Origin: Poindextera sp963719975
GTDB taxonomy: Bacteria; Pseudomonadota; Alphaproteobacteria; Caulobacterales; Caulobacteraceae
Reading direction: 5' to 3'
DNA length: 64,000 nucleotides
NCBI GenBank assembly: GCA_963719975.1
Contig: CAVRED010000011.1
Coordinates: 131,908-195,907, forward strand
Notes under the pieces: generated by a model
What the model saw: only the letters and a program-made list of their open reading frames with translations
Told to the model about the DNA's origin: nothing
Database searches by the model: none
In this document: piece by piece, positions 48,509-57,467 of the stretch
Layout of the letters: the number at the start of each line of letters is the position of its first letter
How positions within the stretch are numbered: the first letter of the stretch is position 1
Program-made: the position numbers and the translations under genes

Positions 48509-48585
<77 letters not shown>

Positions 48586-49367
48586 CTTTCTGCATTAAAT
48601 ACAATGTATTGTGGCTGGGCCGGACTCGTGTCCGGGGCCGGCCGTGACCCGGGTCATCACCGGGTCACCACGCCCGAGAAAATTTGAGAGGGCCTCGCGG
48701 GGCGTAGAGCGCAGGGCAAAGCGCTCCGAAACGTCCCATCGTCCCGATGGTCGAGGGTCGTCACGCCCGCGCCGATGGCGGGCAAGAGCCCGGACGTCGC
48801 TGCATGTTACATGCAGGGCCTAGGAGCCTCCCACGCCGCGTCGCCATCGAGCCGGGTAACGCGGGGCCAATTCCGCATAGTCAGTGCTCTACGAGCGCCG
48901 GAGGCGCGTTCTGATGCGTTTGAGCACTGGATCTGGCCCGCCATCTGGCGGCGCGCCATCGGCCGTTGTCCCCGAACGGTCCGAGGGATTAGGCCGATCG
49001 GGCCCTCTCTGCGTGTGGCGTCACCGCACGGCCTGGCGTTTCAGAGCGCGCGCGCTCGCTTCGCACAATGGAGATTAGACGCTGTTCCGTCATCGCGGCT
49101 GGGATCGGCGATTGAGAGCGCCCCCATCGGGAGGTTCAGTCTGTAGCTGCGGCATGCCGCGAGCGGTGCGACCGAATGGGGGGCTACCTACGAATGCCTC
49201 CCATAGCTGGCTCCCGAGAAAGATGTAGGCCGCGACGCTCCCCTCGAGAACCGACGGCCCGGAACGCAGCGCTCCTCGCCCTCCCAATTCCGACGTTGTC
49301 GGTCCCTGTCTCCCGGAACACATATACATCTAATCCATCGACCGAGGCTCCCTTCGCTGAGGGCAAT
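48586..49367. other. Long non-coding stretch after tRNA-Arg
   Basis: No gene on either strand has convincing composition. It contains two palindromes close to the tRNA (CGGACTCGTGTCCG at 48621-48634; TGACCCGG-N7-CCGGGTCA at 48645-48667) and TGCATGTTACATGCA at 48802-48816. Codon-bias patterns normal for this genome are absent here, consistent with accessory or decayed DNA. Confidence 0.5.
48801..48829. repeat. Palindrome CTGCATGTTACATGCAG, partner of the copy at 52155-52183
   Basis: CTGCATGTTACATGCAGG and the flanking CTAGGAG recur in inverted orientation at 52155-52183 (there CTGCACGTAACATGCAGG then CTAGGAAG on the minus strand). The two copies bracket the sparsely coding stretch. Confidence 0.55.
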
Positions 49368-50173
49368 GTGACCAGGGATCAGATAGCAGCAAGGCTGGCG
49401 GTCGGATTGATCGCGCTCGCGGTGGTGGTCGGATTTGCGGCGACGTTTCGACCCGTCGCGCCCGCGGCCGCGGCCGGCCCGGAGATTCAGCTCGCTTACA
49501 ATCAGGCGTCGCTCACTTGGATACAAGATATCCTGCTTGGCCTCGCGCTCGTCGCGGCGTGCTGGGCCGCGTTTGAAGCTTGGCGAGCCGCGAACAGCGC
49601 GATCGAAGGCAATCGGCTCACCCGCGAGGCTACGATCGCTGAGCATCGGCCCTGGATCGTGCCGAACATCACGCCGCTCACGGGACTTACGTGGAACGCA
49701 ACTGAGGGCCGCATCGGCTTTCGATTCGTGCTCGAAAACGTCGGTCGAACGCCTGCCCGCGATGTCATGGTTGTCCGGAGATCTACTTCCGCCTCGATCC
49801 GCTCCCTGATCAGGCGCAGAAGACGATGTGCGAGCCGCTGCGGAGCTTGCGGCCGTTTCGGGGCCAGACAGTATTTCCCGGCAAACCTTTTACCCAAGAC
49901 GTAAGCCTCGGGATCAGCATCCAGGCGATTAATGCTTACTTTGATGAGCTAGAAGACCGGATGGGAGATAGGATCGATTTGCTGTCTATCAGCCTGATTG
50001 GATGCGTTGATTACATGGACAACATGAGTGATGTTCATCGTCAGACAGGTTTCGTCTTCGGAATTTCAAGGAAAGTGAAAGATAACAGCGTCGCGATCGG
50101 CCCAGTACACGGCGATGTAGTGATTGAAGATCTTGAATTTCAGAATTTGTTCGGCGGCTTCCGAGCCGACTAG
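49368..50173 (+). CDS. Membrane-anchored hypothetical protein in accessory region
   Basis: GTG 49368: VTRDQIAARLAVGLIALAVV opens two membrane helices (the second at DILLGLALVAACWAAFEAWR), followed by a soluble domain. That domain contains IAEHRPWIVPNITPLTGLTW, RFVLENVGRTPARDV and GFVFGISRKVKDNSVAIGP, a beta-rich layout. One frame change near 49775; repaired length about 268. Similar two-helix plus beta-domain proteins occur on mobile islands, role unknown. Codon use is less biased than in core genes. Confidence 0.6.
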
Positions 50174-50292
50174 GCCGGGCGCGGGTTCGCCGAGGCTGCG
50201 GCCGAACTGCTGACCGCGCGGCGGGCAACGGAGGTGACCCGACGCAGTCGCGCGTCTCGTGGCGGACGAGAGCGTCGAGATCAACGAACTGC

Positions 50293-50604
50293 TCAGCCTT
50301 GGACAGGGCGCGCCGCAAGACGGGCAAGGAGTCGATCTCCGCCGCCCTTGCACGACGCGCCAGAGATCAACGTCTCGCTGCAGGTTCAGCCAGAAATCGG
50401 GCGTCGTGGAGAGTACGCGCGCCAGTCGCAGAGCTGTGTCTGCCGTGACAGCGCGTCGACCGTTGATGATCTGGTTCACAGTAAACCTAGAAACGCCCAT
50501 CGCTGCGGCGAGGGCGTCTTGTGTGATGCCCGTTCCCGCCAGGACATCGTCGCGCAGTACTTCGCCCGGGAAACCGGGGCGGGCTCGTTGAACCTAATCT
50601 CCAT
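50293..50604 (-). CDS. HigA/VapI-type antitoxin (XRE family)
   Basis: MEIRFNEPA at ATG 50604 begins the pattern; the central helix-turn-helix reads AAAMGVSRFTVNQIINGRRA then VTADTALRLARVLSTTPDFW and LNLQRDVDLWR, diagnostic of HigA/VapI addiction-module antitoxins. Two compensating frame changes (near 50570 and 50350) are needed; the end ARLAARPVQG at 50293 gives 103 residues, the usual size. The start lies inside the end of the putative toxin gene. It would bind and silence its own promoter together with the toxin. Confidence 0.8.
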
Positions 50605-50878
50605 GGAGGGTTGCTAAACTCGTTGAAGGTTGAGGTCCCGGCGTCCTGCCCCGGCACCCAGGCGAAGACGATGACCCACTTGCCATGCACGTGGATCGCG
50701 AAGCGGTCTCCAGAAAACAGAGCCACTTTGGCCAGGATATCGCTCCAGTCGCGGGCCGCGAGGAGCCTGCGGGTTGCGCTGTAAGCGCGTCCGCAGAGGT
50801 TGCGGCGGGCAACTCTGTGCATGCGCGGGTCTCGAAAATCTCGAGAAGGCGTGGGTCGCAAATTCGATCGGTGTTCAT
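50594..50878 (-). CDS. Probable HigB/RelE-like toxin
   Basis: Encoded just upstream of and overlapping higA, about 94 residues. The best-looking middle, in another frame than the ends, is RRLLAARDWSDILAKVALFS then GDRFAIHVHGKWVIVFAWVP, matching the GDR-x-x-I-x-V-x-x-x-W-x-I-x-F-x-W core of RelE/HigB ribonucleases. The N-terminus MNTDRICDPRLLEIFETRAC is plausible. Two frame changes are required, so exact residues are uncertain. Toxins of this type cleave mRNA at the ribosome. Confidence 0.55.
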   Translation of the reverse strand: MNTDRICDPRLLEIFETRACTELPAATSADALTAQPAGSSRPATGAISWPKWLCFLETASRSTCMASGSSSSPGCRGRTPGPQPSTSLATLHGD

Positions 50879-51003
50879 TGTCTTTCCCAATGCTGCTGTC
50901 GTCGATCCGCAGGGCCAAGAGGAGGCCCTGGACAGCAGTAGGGGGAGAGACGCCCGTGCTAAGCGCGAAGCTGCGGACCCTGTCGTGGGTCGTTTCTGTG
51001 TAG

Positions 51004-51722
51004 TCAGCGGCGGGGACGCTGCCGCGCGCGATCGGAACGTATCTGGCGAGCCGCCGAAACAGCTTCCGCCAGCTTCGAAGCCAAGCCCCGAACTTGGTGT
51101 TGGGATAGGGTCGGACTGAGCTGTGCTTGACTAGGATCGAGTTCCGCCCAAACCGGCGGGAAGTCATCAAGCCCATCGACCAAGTCGCGCAACTGGGCCA
51201 GCGCGTCCTTAGCGAGCCTACGCGACAGCGTCATCCTTGGCGTGGCGGCGCGGCGCGCGAATTCGCTAGAGGCCAGGGCGTCGAGTGCCGGTAGCCGCGC
51301 CCTCCGAATGAGCTGCGGTGCGCTTGAAGCGCGAGGCCGTTCAACGATTGCACGATATAGCTTCCAGAAGTCTTTGCCAGCGACCTCCGCACCGGCCTGC
51401 GATAGGCCGACAATTTCCGTCGCAGCGGCCGATCTAGCCAACGCCGTGGCGGTCGATTGCAGCTCCTGCGCCAGAACCACCGACGATGCGGAGATCCCCT
51501 GAAGCAGGTCTCCGCAGTCTCCAAGTAGCGCTCAAATTCGCGATTGAACTCGTGTTCGCGACGCCCTTCGGCAGCCCCCGTGAAGGGCCGCAGCAGAGAG
51601 CTCGTTCCCTGGATATTGGTCGCTATTCCCGGAACCAAGGTCGCGGTTCCGAATGTCGTCGTGGTTCCCGCGGACCAGGCCCCCGTTTCCGAGTGTTTGT
51701 GTGGTTCTCGGGAACAAAGCAC
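51004..51722 (-). CDS. Unknown protein of the accessory region
   Basis: Two overlapping reading frames join near 51480. The upstream part (GAAEGRREHEFNREFERYLE) leads into VVLAQELQSTATALARSAAA and AGAEVAGKDFWKLYRAIVER, then a long helical, Arg/Ala-rich tail ending QIRSDRARQRPRR. Helical and basic; no family recognised. Start 51722 is not certain. Codon bias is weaker than in core genes. Confidence 0.35.
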
Positions 51723-51957
51723 CGGCTTGGAGGAAACTCGCCGGTGTTGGAAACAGGGTCACCGGCCAAGGCGAGACGGTGGGCAACGGTGTGGCCAAAT
51801 AATCCCGCCAACTTGCAACGGTGGGCCAGCCAAGCGTCATGCAACTCGTGAGGCCGCCGCAAATCTCGGCCTGAGGCGGCAATCTGACAGTGGACGATCC
51901 CGCAGGTGACATAGACTCTATGTAATGCCTAGTGTTACATCACGCAAGCGGCCGAGC

Positions 51958-51994
51958 GCGTGGCGCGGGCGATGTGAGTTGAACTCACGACCCC
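51958..51994 (-). other. tRNA-3'-end-like fragment
   Basis: The minus strand reads GGGGTCGTGAGTTCAACTCA then CATCGCCCGCGCCA, which has the look of a variable loop, T-arm (GTGAGTTCAACTCAC), acceptor strand and CCA. No 5' half or anticodon arm can be folded with it. An imperfect inverted repeat ATGTAA-N9-TTACAT lies just beside it at 51919-51939. It marks the far side of the accessory stretch. Confidence 0.4.
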
Positions 51995-52701
51995 AACCCT
52001 GGCCAGTTTGGCGTCACCGCGGCATGCTCGCGTCTAATCTGGATTGTCCGAAGTGAGGTGTGCGCCGAGACCCAATGTTGCCCGGGCACCGGCTCCGCCC
52101 TCGAGAGCCGCGGCGTATCCCTATCGGACGTACTCGTCATCGGCCCTACGCAGCTTCCTAGCGCCTGCATGTTACGTGCAGACGCAGGGAAGCTCGTACA
52201 GCCCATCCCTTCAAGCCGGGTAGAAGGAGAGGCCGCGGAAGCTCCGCGTCGGGCTCTGTGCGCGTCCGCTGCCCGCGGGTTGGACCCTTTCGGTCGGCGG
52301 CGCCCTCGCCCGCCGAACGGTCTCGCCCAAACCCTTGGACAGCCCGCTGGTGGTCTTGGTCATGGCCACCGTGCTATATGTGAAAATGTCGCCATGCGGA
52401 CTGAGCCGTTCGGGCGACTGTGCTTGTCCGTTTTCCCGTCCGGAAATCAAAGTGTCCGGAAACTCAGCGACGCGCCGGCCAATCCGGACAAATCCGCCCT
52501 GTCCGCCCAAGCATCCATTTCCGGACAACAGGCTCTTGGAGACCGGCCCGAGCGGCCGCGCGGCTTCGCCGTTCAGGACGAGAGAAAGCCTCTCTCGTCC
52601 AATTCCTGGCGGGCAAATCCGAGCCCTCGACGCGACCTCTCATCCGGCGGGGCTTTCGCCCGGAACGTCTTCCCACGATGGGAGAATGAACCGCCTTCAG
52701 A
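51995..52701. other. Stretch without a supported gene
   Basis: Open frames here are short or have improbable composition. It holds the inverted partner (52155-52183) of the palindrome at 48801. One short minus-strand frame (MTKTTSGLSKGLGETVRRAR, start about 52366) is a possible small gene but lacks further support. Confidence 0.4.
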
Positions 52702-53172
52702 TCAGTGCGGCAAGAGCGTCGTCACCAGCACGTAGAGCGCCATGACGATCACCACCACGGAGCCGATTGCATAGAACAGCGCCCGCACTTCATGGCGCTG
52801 CCGCGTCGTATAAGCCAGGGTGTGGGCAAGGCGCGCGGCAACGAAGGCGATGAACAGGGCCCTCGCCAGGAGCAGAGGCGGCCCGACGGCCACGAACAGC
52901 AGGCCCATAGCCAGGAACGCCGGAATGTTTTCCAGATCGTTGCGCTGGATCCGTCGCGACCGCTCCACCAATTCGTTGGCTTCGAGCTGTTCCGGGCGGG
53001 GGTTTCGGTTCGCCGGCCCCGGCTGCAGGTCTTCCGGATTCAACAGACCGCCATCGCTGCCGATCATCCGGAACACCGTCACCCATCCCTGGCCCATGAG
53101 CTTCAGGACCATGATCGCCGCGGCGATCAGGTAGGCGGCGAACACCGGATTTTGCAGGTTGAAAAGAGCCAC
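52702..53172 (-). CDS. MAPEG family membrane protein
   Basis: 156 residues with four membrane helices: PVFAAYLIAAAIMVLKLMG, IPAFLAMGLLFVAVG, LLLARALFIAFVAARLAHTL and FYAIGSVVVIVMALYVLVT. The signature ERSRRIQRNDLENIPAFL (E-R-x-x-R-x-x-x-N-D-x-E-N) is typical of MAPEG proteins related to microsomal glutathione S-transferase 1. It may conjugate glutathione to lipophilic compounds. Clean frame. Confidence 0.92.
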   Translation of the reverse strand: MALFNLQNPVFAAYLIAAAIMVLKLMGQGWVTVFRMIGSDGGLLNPEDLQPGPANRNPRPEQLEANELVERSRRIQRNDLENIPAFLAMGLLFVAVGPPLLLARALFIAFVAARLAHTLAYTTRQRHEVRALFYAIGSVVVIVMALYVLVTTLLPH

Positions 53173-53245
53173 GGCCGCATCCCCGTAAGAACTGGCGTCT
53201 GATTACCGCCCAAAACGGTAGCGCACCACTTTTAGGACCGCTTTG

Positions 53246-53355
53246 GGTCGAACTTTGCCCTTCGATCCCGGCCCGAAAGCGGACGCGGCCAAGGCTGCAT
53301 CGCCTCGCGAGCGCGTCCGATGGCGCGTCCATTTTCGGACAGCGGACTCCCGGAA
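53246..53355 (+). repeat. Dispersed intergenic repeat, copy 1
   Basis: GGTCGAACTTTGCCCTT, then CGGCCCGAAAGCGGACGCGG, and after a gap TTTTCGGACAGCGGACTC. The same ordered blocks occur at 53991-54147, partly at 57275-57350 and at 56690-56740. It is non-coding. Confidence 0.6.
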
Positions 53356-53417
53356 GCGCAGAGTTCATCGTTTCGGGTGGTTGGCGAACTCGAACGGCAC
53401 GACTAGGTGAGACGCGC

Positions 53418-53957
53418 TTGTCAGCCTTGGTCGGGGACACCGAATTGTCGGAACCGGTCGTCATCTGCGACTACGATCCTGGGTGGCCGAGGCGCTATGA
53501 GGCCCTGCGCGCGTCGGTGGCCGACGCCCTGGGCGAACTGGCCGCGCAGATCGAGCATGTCGGCAGCACATCGGTTCCCGGACTGGCCGCCAAGCCGACG
53601 ATCGACATCGTCATCCAACTGCGATCGGCGCAAGACCTTCCTACGGTCATCGAGCGTCTGGCGCGGCTGGGCTACGCCCATGAGGGCGATTTCAGCATCG
53701 TCGGCCGCGAGGCCTTTGCCACCCCGCCGGGCTACGGCGCGCACGACCATCACCTCTACGTCTGCGCGCCGGACTGGCGCGGCTTTGCCGACCAGATCGT
53801 CTTCCGCGACCATCTGCGCGCCAATCCGGCCGTCGCCCGCGCGTATGCCCGGCTGAAGCGCTCGCTGGCGAACAAGCACCGGAACAACCGCATGGCCTAC
53901 ACCGAGGCTAAGGCGACCTTCGTCAGCGCGGCCCTCAGACAGGCACGTCGCGAATAG
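53418..53957 (+). CDS. GrpB family protein (nucleotidyltransferase-like fold)
   Basis: 179 residues from TTG 53418. IEHVGSTSVPGLAAKPTIDI is the GrpB/UPF0157 signature (HVGSTSVxGLxAKPxID), resembling the GS-x-D motif of nucleotidyltransferases. YDPGWPRRYEAL and HHLYVCAPDW are also conserved. RDHLRANPAVARAYARLKRS near the end completes the family pattern. Function uncertain. Clean frame. Confidence 0.92.
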   Translation: MSALVGDTELSEPVVICDYDPGWPRRYEALRASVADALGELAAQIEHVGSTSVPGLAAKPTIDIVIQLRSAQDLPTVIERLARLGYAHEGDFSIVGREAFATPPGYGAHDHHLYVCAPDWRGFADQIVFRDHLRANPAVARAYARLKRSLANKHRNNRMAYTEAKATFVSAALRQARRE

Positions 53958-53990
53958 CCAGCTAGGCGGCTCTCCCACGTCCGGCGTGGC

Positions 53991-54147
53991 GGTCGAACTT
54001 TGCCCTTGAGCTCGGCCCGATACCGGACGCGGCCACGAAGTCCGCCAAACGACCACTCGCGGACAAACCAGCGTGACCACAACGTCGGGTCCGCTGACGC
54101 ATCCGTTTCGGGACAACGCACTCTCAGAGGGGCCGGGTTGGGTGACG
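53991..54147 (+). repeat. Dispersed intergenic repeat, copy 2 (longest)
   Basis: Contains the left block GGTCGAACTTTGCCCTTGAG with CGGCCCGATACCGGACGCGG and the right block CATCCGTTTCGGGAC, then CACTCTCAGAGGGGCCGG and GTTGGGTGACG. It fills the gap between the GrpB gene and the convergent TetR gene. Confidence 0.65.
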
Positions 54148-54180
54148 AGCCTTGTCACCCCAAGAGCGCCCGAGTTCGCC

Positions 54181-54741
54181 CTACCGACCGGCCACCACGC
54201 GGACACTGGCTGGGAGGGGGATGAGCACCGGCTCGAAAAGCGTCGCGAGCTCGATGATCGCTTGCTGAACCGAGCCCGCGAAATGATCCCCCCGGCCCGT
54301 TGCGCGTCGCGCTGATCTAGCTGCTCTCGCCGGTTCCTCTCCGGCGACCGGCGCCAATACCGTCCACTTGTCGATCCGACCACCAAGCCGTCCGATGGAG
54401 TCCACCACGACCATGAGCGCTTGAAGCAGCGCCTTTTGCCGCTTCAGCATCGGTATGTCGTTGAACTCCCGCTTGGCGGCGGCGAGCAAGACCGCCTCCT
54501 TGTCAGGGAAGTACTGGTAGAGCGTGCCAACGCTCACGCCGGCGCGTTCGGCGACTGCGTTGGTGTTAAAAGCGCGCGGCCCATCGCGCTCCAAAATCTG
54601 AGACGCGGCCTCCAAGATGGCGTCGTACGTCGCCCGGGAGCGCGCCTGCCTGGGGCTACGACGTTGGTTTCTCAAACGATTGGACAACGAGCGACCATGG
54701 CCTGAATGCGAGTACCGCGGTGCACCGTACTGTCTCAACAT
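54181..54741 (-). CDS. TetR family transcriptional regulator
   Basis: N-terminal HTH: ATYDAILEAASQILERDGPR, FNTNAVAERAGVSVGTLYQY and FPDKEAVLLAAAKRE are classical TetR sequences. About 186 residues; the segment GEEPARAARSARRATGRG may be out of frame, so a compensating indel pair near 54310 is possible. It is divergent from the methyltransferase gene and could control it. Confidence 0.9.
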   Translation of the reverse strand: MLRQYGAPRYSHSGHGRSLSNRLRNQRRSPRQARSRATYDAILEAASQILERDGPRAFNTNAVAERAGVSVGTLYQYFPDKEAVLLAAAKREFNDIPMLKRQKALLQALMVVVDSIGRLGGRIDKWTVLAPVAGEEPARAARSARRATGRGDHFAGSVQQAIIELATLFEPVLIPLPASVRVVAGR

Positions 54742-54774
54742 CGCCCGTCAACGCTCGGAGGAGCCCCCCCGACT

Positions 54775-55564
54775 GTGACGGATGAGGAACGGGCGAGGCA
54801 GAGTGGCGCGCAAATGACCGAGACCGTCTACGACCGGCACGCCCAGTTCTTTCTCGACTTCACCGATCGGAGCCTTGCGGCCGACGGTGGTGGCGTCATC
54901 TCAGTGTTGGCGACACTCATCGAGCGCCTGGGTGAGCGGCTCCAGGGTGCACGCGTCTGCGATCTCTGCTGCGGCGAGGGTTACGTCGGGCGGCAACTGA
55001 TCGAGCGCGGGGCGCGCGAGGTGGTGGGGGTCGATCTGTCGCCGATACTGATCGAGGCTGCGCGCCGGCGCGCGCGGTCGCCGAGCCTCTCATACCTGGT
55101 GGACGACGCCCAGTCGCTCGGCTCGTTGCCGGATGGTTCGTTCGACGTCGTTATCTGCCAGATGGCGATCCATGACGTCGCCGATAATCGGTCGCTGTTC
55201 GCGGCCGTCCGGCGTGTGATTGCGCCTGGCGCACCGTTCGTCTTCTCGATGCTGCATCCCTGCTTCGAGGCTCCCTTCCACGTGCCCGACGCGCCGCCCC
55301 TCTTGCTCGACAACGACGGGCGACGCGCTGGGGCGGGTGGTGCGCCGCTACGCTTCGGAAGGGCTCTGGGACTCCGGCGGCGACGGCATGCGTGGACGCA
55401 TGGGCGCCTACCACCGCAAGCTCTCGACCTACGTCAACGACCTGATCGCGAGCGGATTTGCGCTTGAGCGGCTCGATGAGCTGCTGGCCGATCCCAAGGC
55501 GTCGACGCGCGGGTTCTCCTCGGAAGTTCCGATATACCTGGTCGTCGCTGCCCACACGGCGTAG
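54775..55564 (+). CDS. Class I SAM-dependent methyltransferase
   Basis: Motif I is VCDLCCGEGYVGRQLIERGA (C-C-G-E-G replaces the usual DxGxGxG), then VVGVDLSPILIEAARRRA (motif II Asp), FDVVICQMAIHDVADN (post II) and FVFSMLHPCFEAP. GTG 54775 is chosen because GGAGGAG lies upstream; ATG 54814 is the alternative. One frame change near 55318; about 263 residues. Related enzymes methylate small molecules or quinones. Its divergent TetR neighbour may sense the substrate. Confidence 0.88.
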
Positions 55565-55741
55565 TCCTCCCATCCTGCCCGTTTGAACCCGCCCCGCCCC
55601 CGAAGGCGGAATCCGTCAATGACCGGGAAGGGACCCTCGATGCGGACACCTTTCCGGCGCATCGAGATCGACGGCAGGATCTACACCTAGACTGTCGCTA
55701 TTAGGGCCACGAGGTCGTTCACCCCGGTGGGGCGGGCACGC

Positions 55742-56524
55742 TTAGAGAGCCCACCTAAGCTCCAGCAGCCGGTGGCGGGTGAGGAAGCCCGCGCGCTCCA
55801 GGGTGCGGCGCGAGGCGATGTTCTCGACCGCGCAGCCGCACACCGGCCTCACGTCCAGCTCGCGCAGGCAGACCTGCTTCAGATGGCGAACTATCTGTTC
55901 GCCGAGGCCCTTGCGACGCCATTGCGGCAGGATACCGACGCCGACATCGAACGCGTCAGCGCCTTCGTGGACCGGACTCAGGATGCCGCAGCCCACGGGC
56001 GCGCCGTCCATCTCGTAGATCGTGATCCGGCCGCCCGCCAGGTCTTGGGCGGCCTCGTCAGGTGCGCCGAATAGTCCAGGGCCGATGTCCACCAGAATGG
56101 ACAGGTCGCCCGGACGACCCGGCCTGACGGCGAAGCCCCGCGGCGGATCGTAGCGTTCGTCCGACCAGGCGGTGCAGTTGACGCCGATAGCGGCGGCCTG
56201 GAACGGCCGGCTGGCGACGGCGACCAGCGCCAGCGTGTCGTAGCTCTTGACCACTGCCGAGGTCGCGCCAACTTGCGTGGCCGCGGCGTAGAACAGTTCG
56301 CCGAGGTCCGGCAGCGCGTCGTCGTTGGCCCAGAACTCCACGACCCCGCCATCGTGCGCCGCCAGATAGCCGAACGGCGCCGAAGCTGGCCCGAGCAAGA
56401 AGGTTCGCGCGACGCTGACGCTGCGTTCCAGGTGGTGAACCTGTGGTTCGCTGCCCAGCGAACGAAAATAGGCTTCGCGCAAACGCGGCGGCGGATGCGC
56501 GGCTTCGGTGATCTCGATATCCAT
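55742..56524 (-). CDS. GNAT family acetyltransferase (two-domain)
   Basis: 260 residues from ATG 56524. The N-terminal half is a degenerate GNAT-like region (VVEFWANDDALPDLGELFYA). The C-terminal half has the complete acetyl-CoA motif VGVGILPQWRRKGLGEQIVR and VCGCAVENIASRRTLERAGF. Acceptor unknown. Clean frame. Confidence 0.85.
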   Translation of the reverse strand: MDIEITEAAHPPPRLREAYFRSLGSEPQVHHLERSVSVARTFLLGPASAPFGYLAAHDGGVVEFWANDDALPDLGELFYAAATQVGATSAVVKSYDTLALVAVASRPFQAAAIGVNCTAWSDERYDPPRGFAVRPGRPGDLSILVDIGPGLFGAPDEAAQDLAGGRITIYEMDGAPVGCGILSPVHEGADAFDVGVGILPQWRRKGLGEQIVRHLKQVCLRELDVRPVCGCAVENIASRRTLERAGFLTRHRLLELRWAL

Positions 56525-56689
56525 GCGCCGCACTTACACGCCGAGAGTACGCTCCTGGAAGCGCGACCGCGTACCTTTGGATTTAGTAATTCGCCGTCGG
56601 CGGTGATTGGCGTCCCCCGCTCCCACGCAACCACCCCCAACCCGGACACCTTCCGGACGAGCGCTCGACCCGGCCGCGTCGCGTCCCCG

Positions 56690-56740
56690 CGGCCATCGGT
56701 TTCGGGACGGCCGACTCTCGGAGGGACCAAGTTGGGTGAC
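56690..56740 (+). repeat. Dispersed intergenic repeat, right block (copy 3)
   Basis: CATCGGTTTCGGGAC, then CGACTCTCGGAGGGACCAAG and TTGGGTGACG, aligns without gaps to 54101-54148 of copy 2 at about four fifths identity. Confidence 0.6.
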
Positions 56741-56806
56741 GGACATTGACGTCCGGCGTCTCAGAGGCTGTGTGGGTCGTTTGGCCAACGGTCAAAGTGA
56801 GGGAAC

Positions 56807-57253
56807 ATGCTGTTTCGGCGCTACTCCGCATCGGACCTGCCTGGCGTATTGCGCTTGTGCGCCCTTGAAGGCTGGCCATCCTTCGCGGAGGACGAAGCGC
56901 GCGCGCAGCGCGCTCTTACGGCTCCCGGCGTCACCACCATGGTTGCCGTTGAGGGAGAACATTTGTTGGGGTTCGCCCAACTTCAGAGCGACGGCGAGAT
57001 ACAGGCACACCTTTCGCTAATCGCGGTCGATCCCGCCGCGCGGCGAAGGGGCATTGCGCGGGAGCTGATCGCGCTTGGCCTGCGCGAGGCCGGCGGTTTG
57101 CGTGTCGATCTGCTCACCGATACAGCTGACGACTTCTACGCCTCGCTGCCCCACTTCCGACTGAACGGCTATCGGCTGTATCCCGACTATAGCGGCCCCG
57201 ACCGACTAAACCCGGACATCGTCTGGAGCGCCGGTCGCAAGGTGGAGGGCTGA
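56807..57253 (+). CDS. GNAT family N-acetyltransferase
   Basis: 148 residues: MLFRRYSASDLPGVLRLCAL start, TTMVAVEGEHLLGFAQLQSD central strands, acetyl-CoA motif IAVDPAARRRGIARELIALG, and C-terminal FYASLPHFRLNGYRLYPDY. Clean frame. Acceptor not predictable. Confidence 0.9.
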   Translation: MLFRRYSASDLPGVLRLCALEGWPSFAEDEARAQRALTAPGVTTMVAVEGEHLLGFAQLQSDGEIQAHLSLIAVDPAARRRGIARELIALGLREAGGLRVDLLTDTADDFYASLPHFRLNGYRLYPDYSGPDRLNPDIVWSAGRKVEG

Positions 57254-57274
57254 GGCTCCTTTGGTCCGCCCGGG

Positions 57275-57350
57275 GGTCGAACATTGCCCTTGCTCCTGGA
57301 CCGGAAGTGGACGCGGCCCCGTCGGCCAAACCACCCTAAGCGGACGATCA
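57275..57350 (+). repeat. Dispersed intergenic repeat, left block (copy 4)
   Basis: GGTCGAACATTGCCCTT, then GGACCGGAAGTGGACGCGG, CCGTCGGCCAAACCACC and TAAGCGGAC, parallel to 53991-54060. Confidence 0.55.
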
Positions 57351-57467
57351 ATTCAACGGGTCGCCCGTCGCCAGCCAGTGCGAACAAGCCGGCGGCGGTC
57401 CGCGTGCCGCGACCTCGTCGCTACGGGCCGAGCTGATACCTCTCTCTCGGCGCTGCGGTTGTTTGGT

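Noticed and set aside
51600..51730. Clustered GGTTCC/GGAACC motifs as a regulatory or recombination array
   Set aside because: Spacing is irregular and the motifs may belong to the coding sequence of the unknown gene; not enough to call a feature.
48586..52701. Prophage or integrative element with integrase
   Set aside because: No integrase, recombinase, capsid or replication gene can be seen; only an island-like remnant is supported.
55618..55689. 23-codon ORF beginning MTGKGPSMRTPFRRIEID
   Set aside because: Too short, no ribosome site or conserved feature; possibly a gene remnant.
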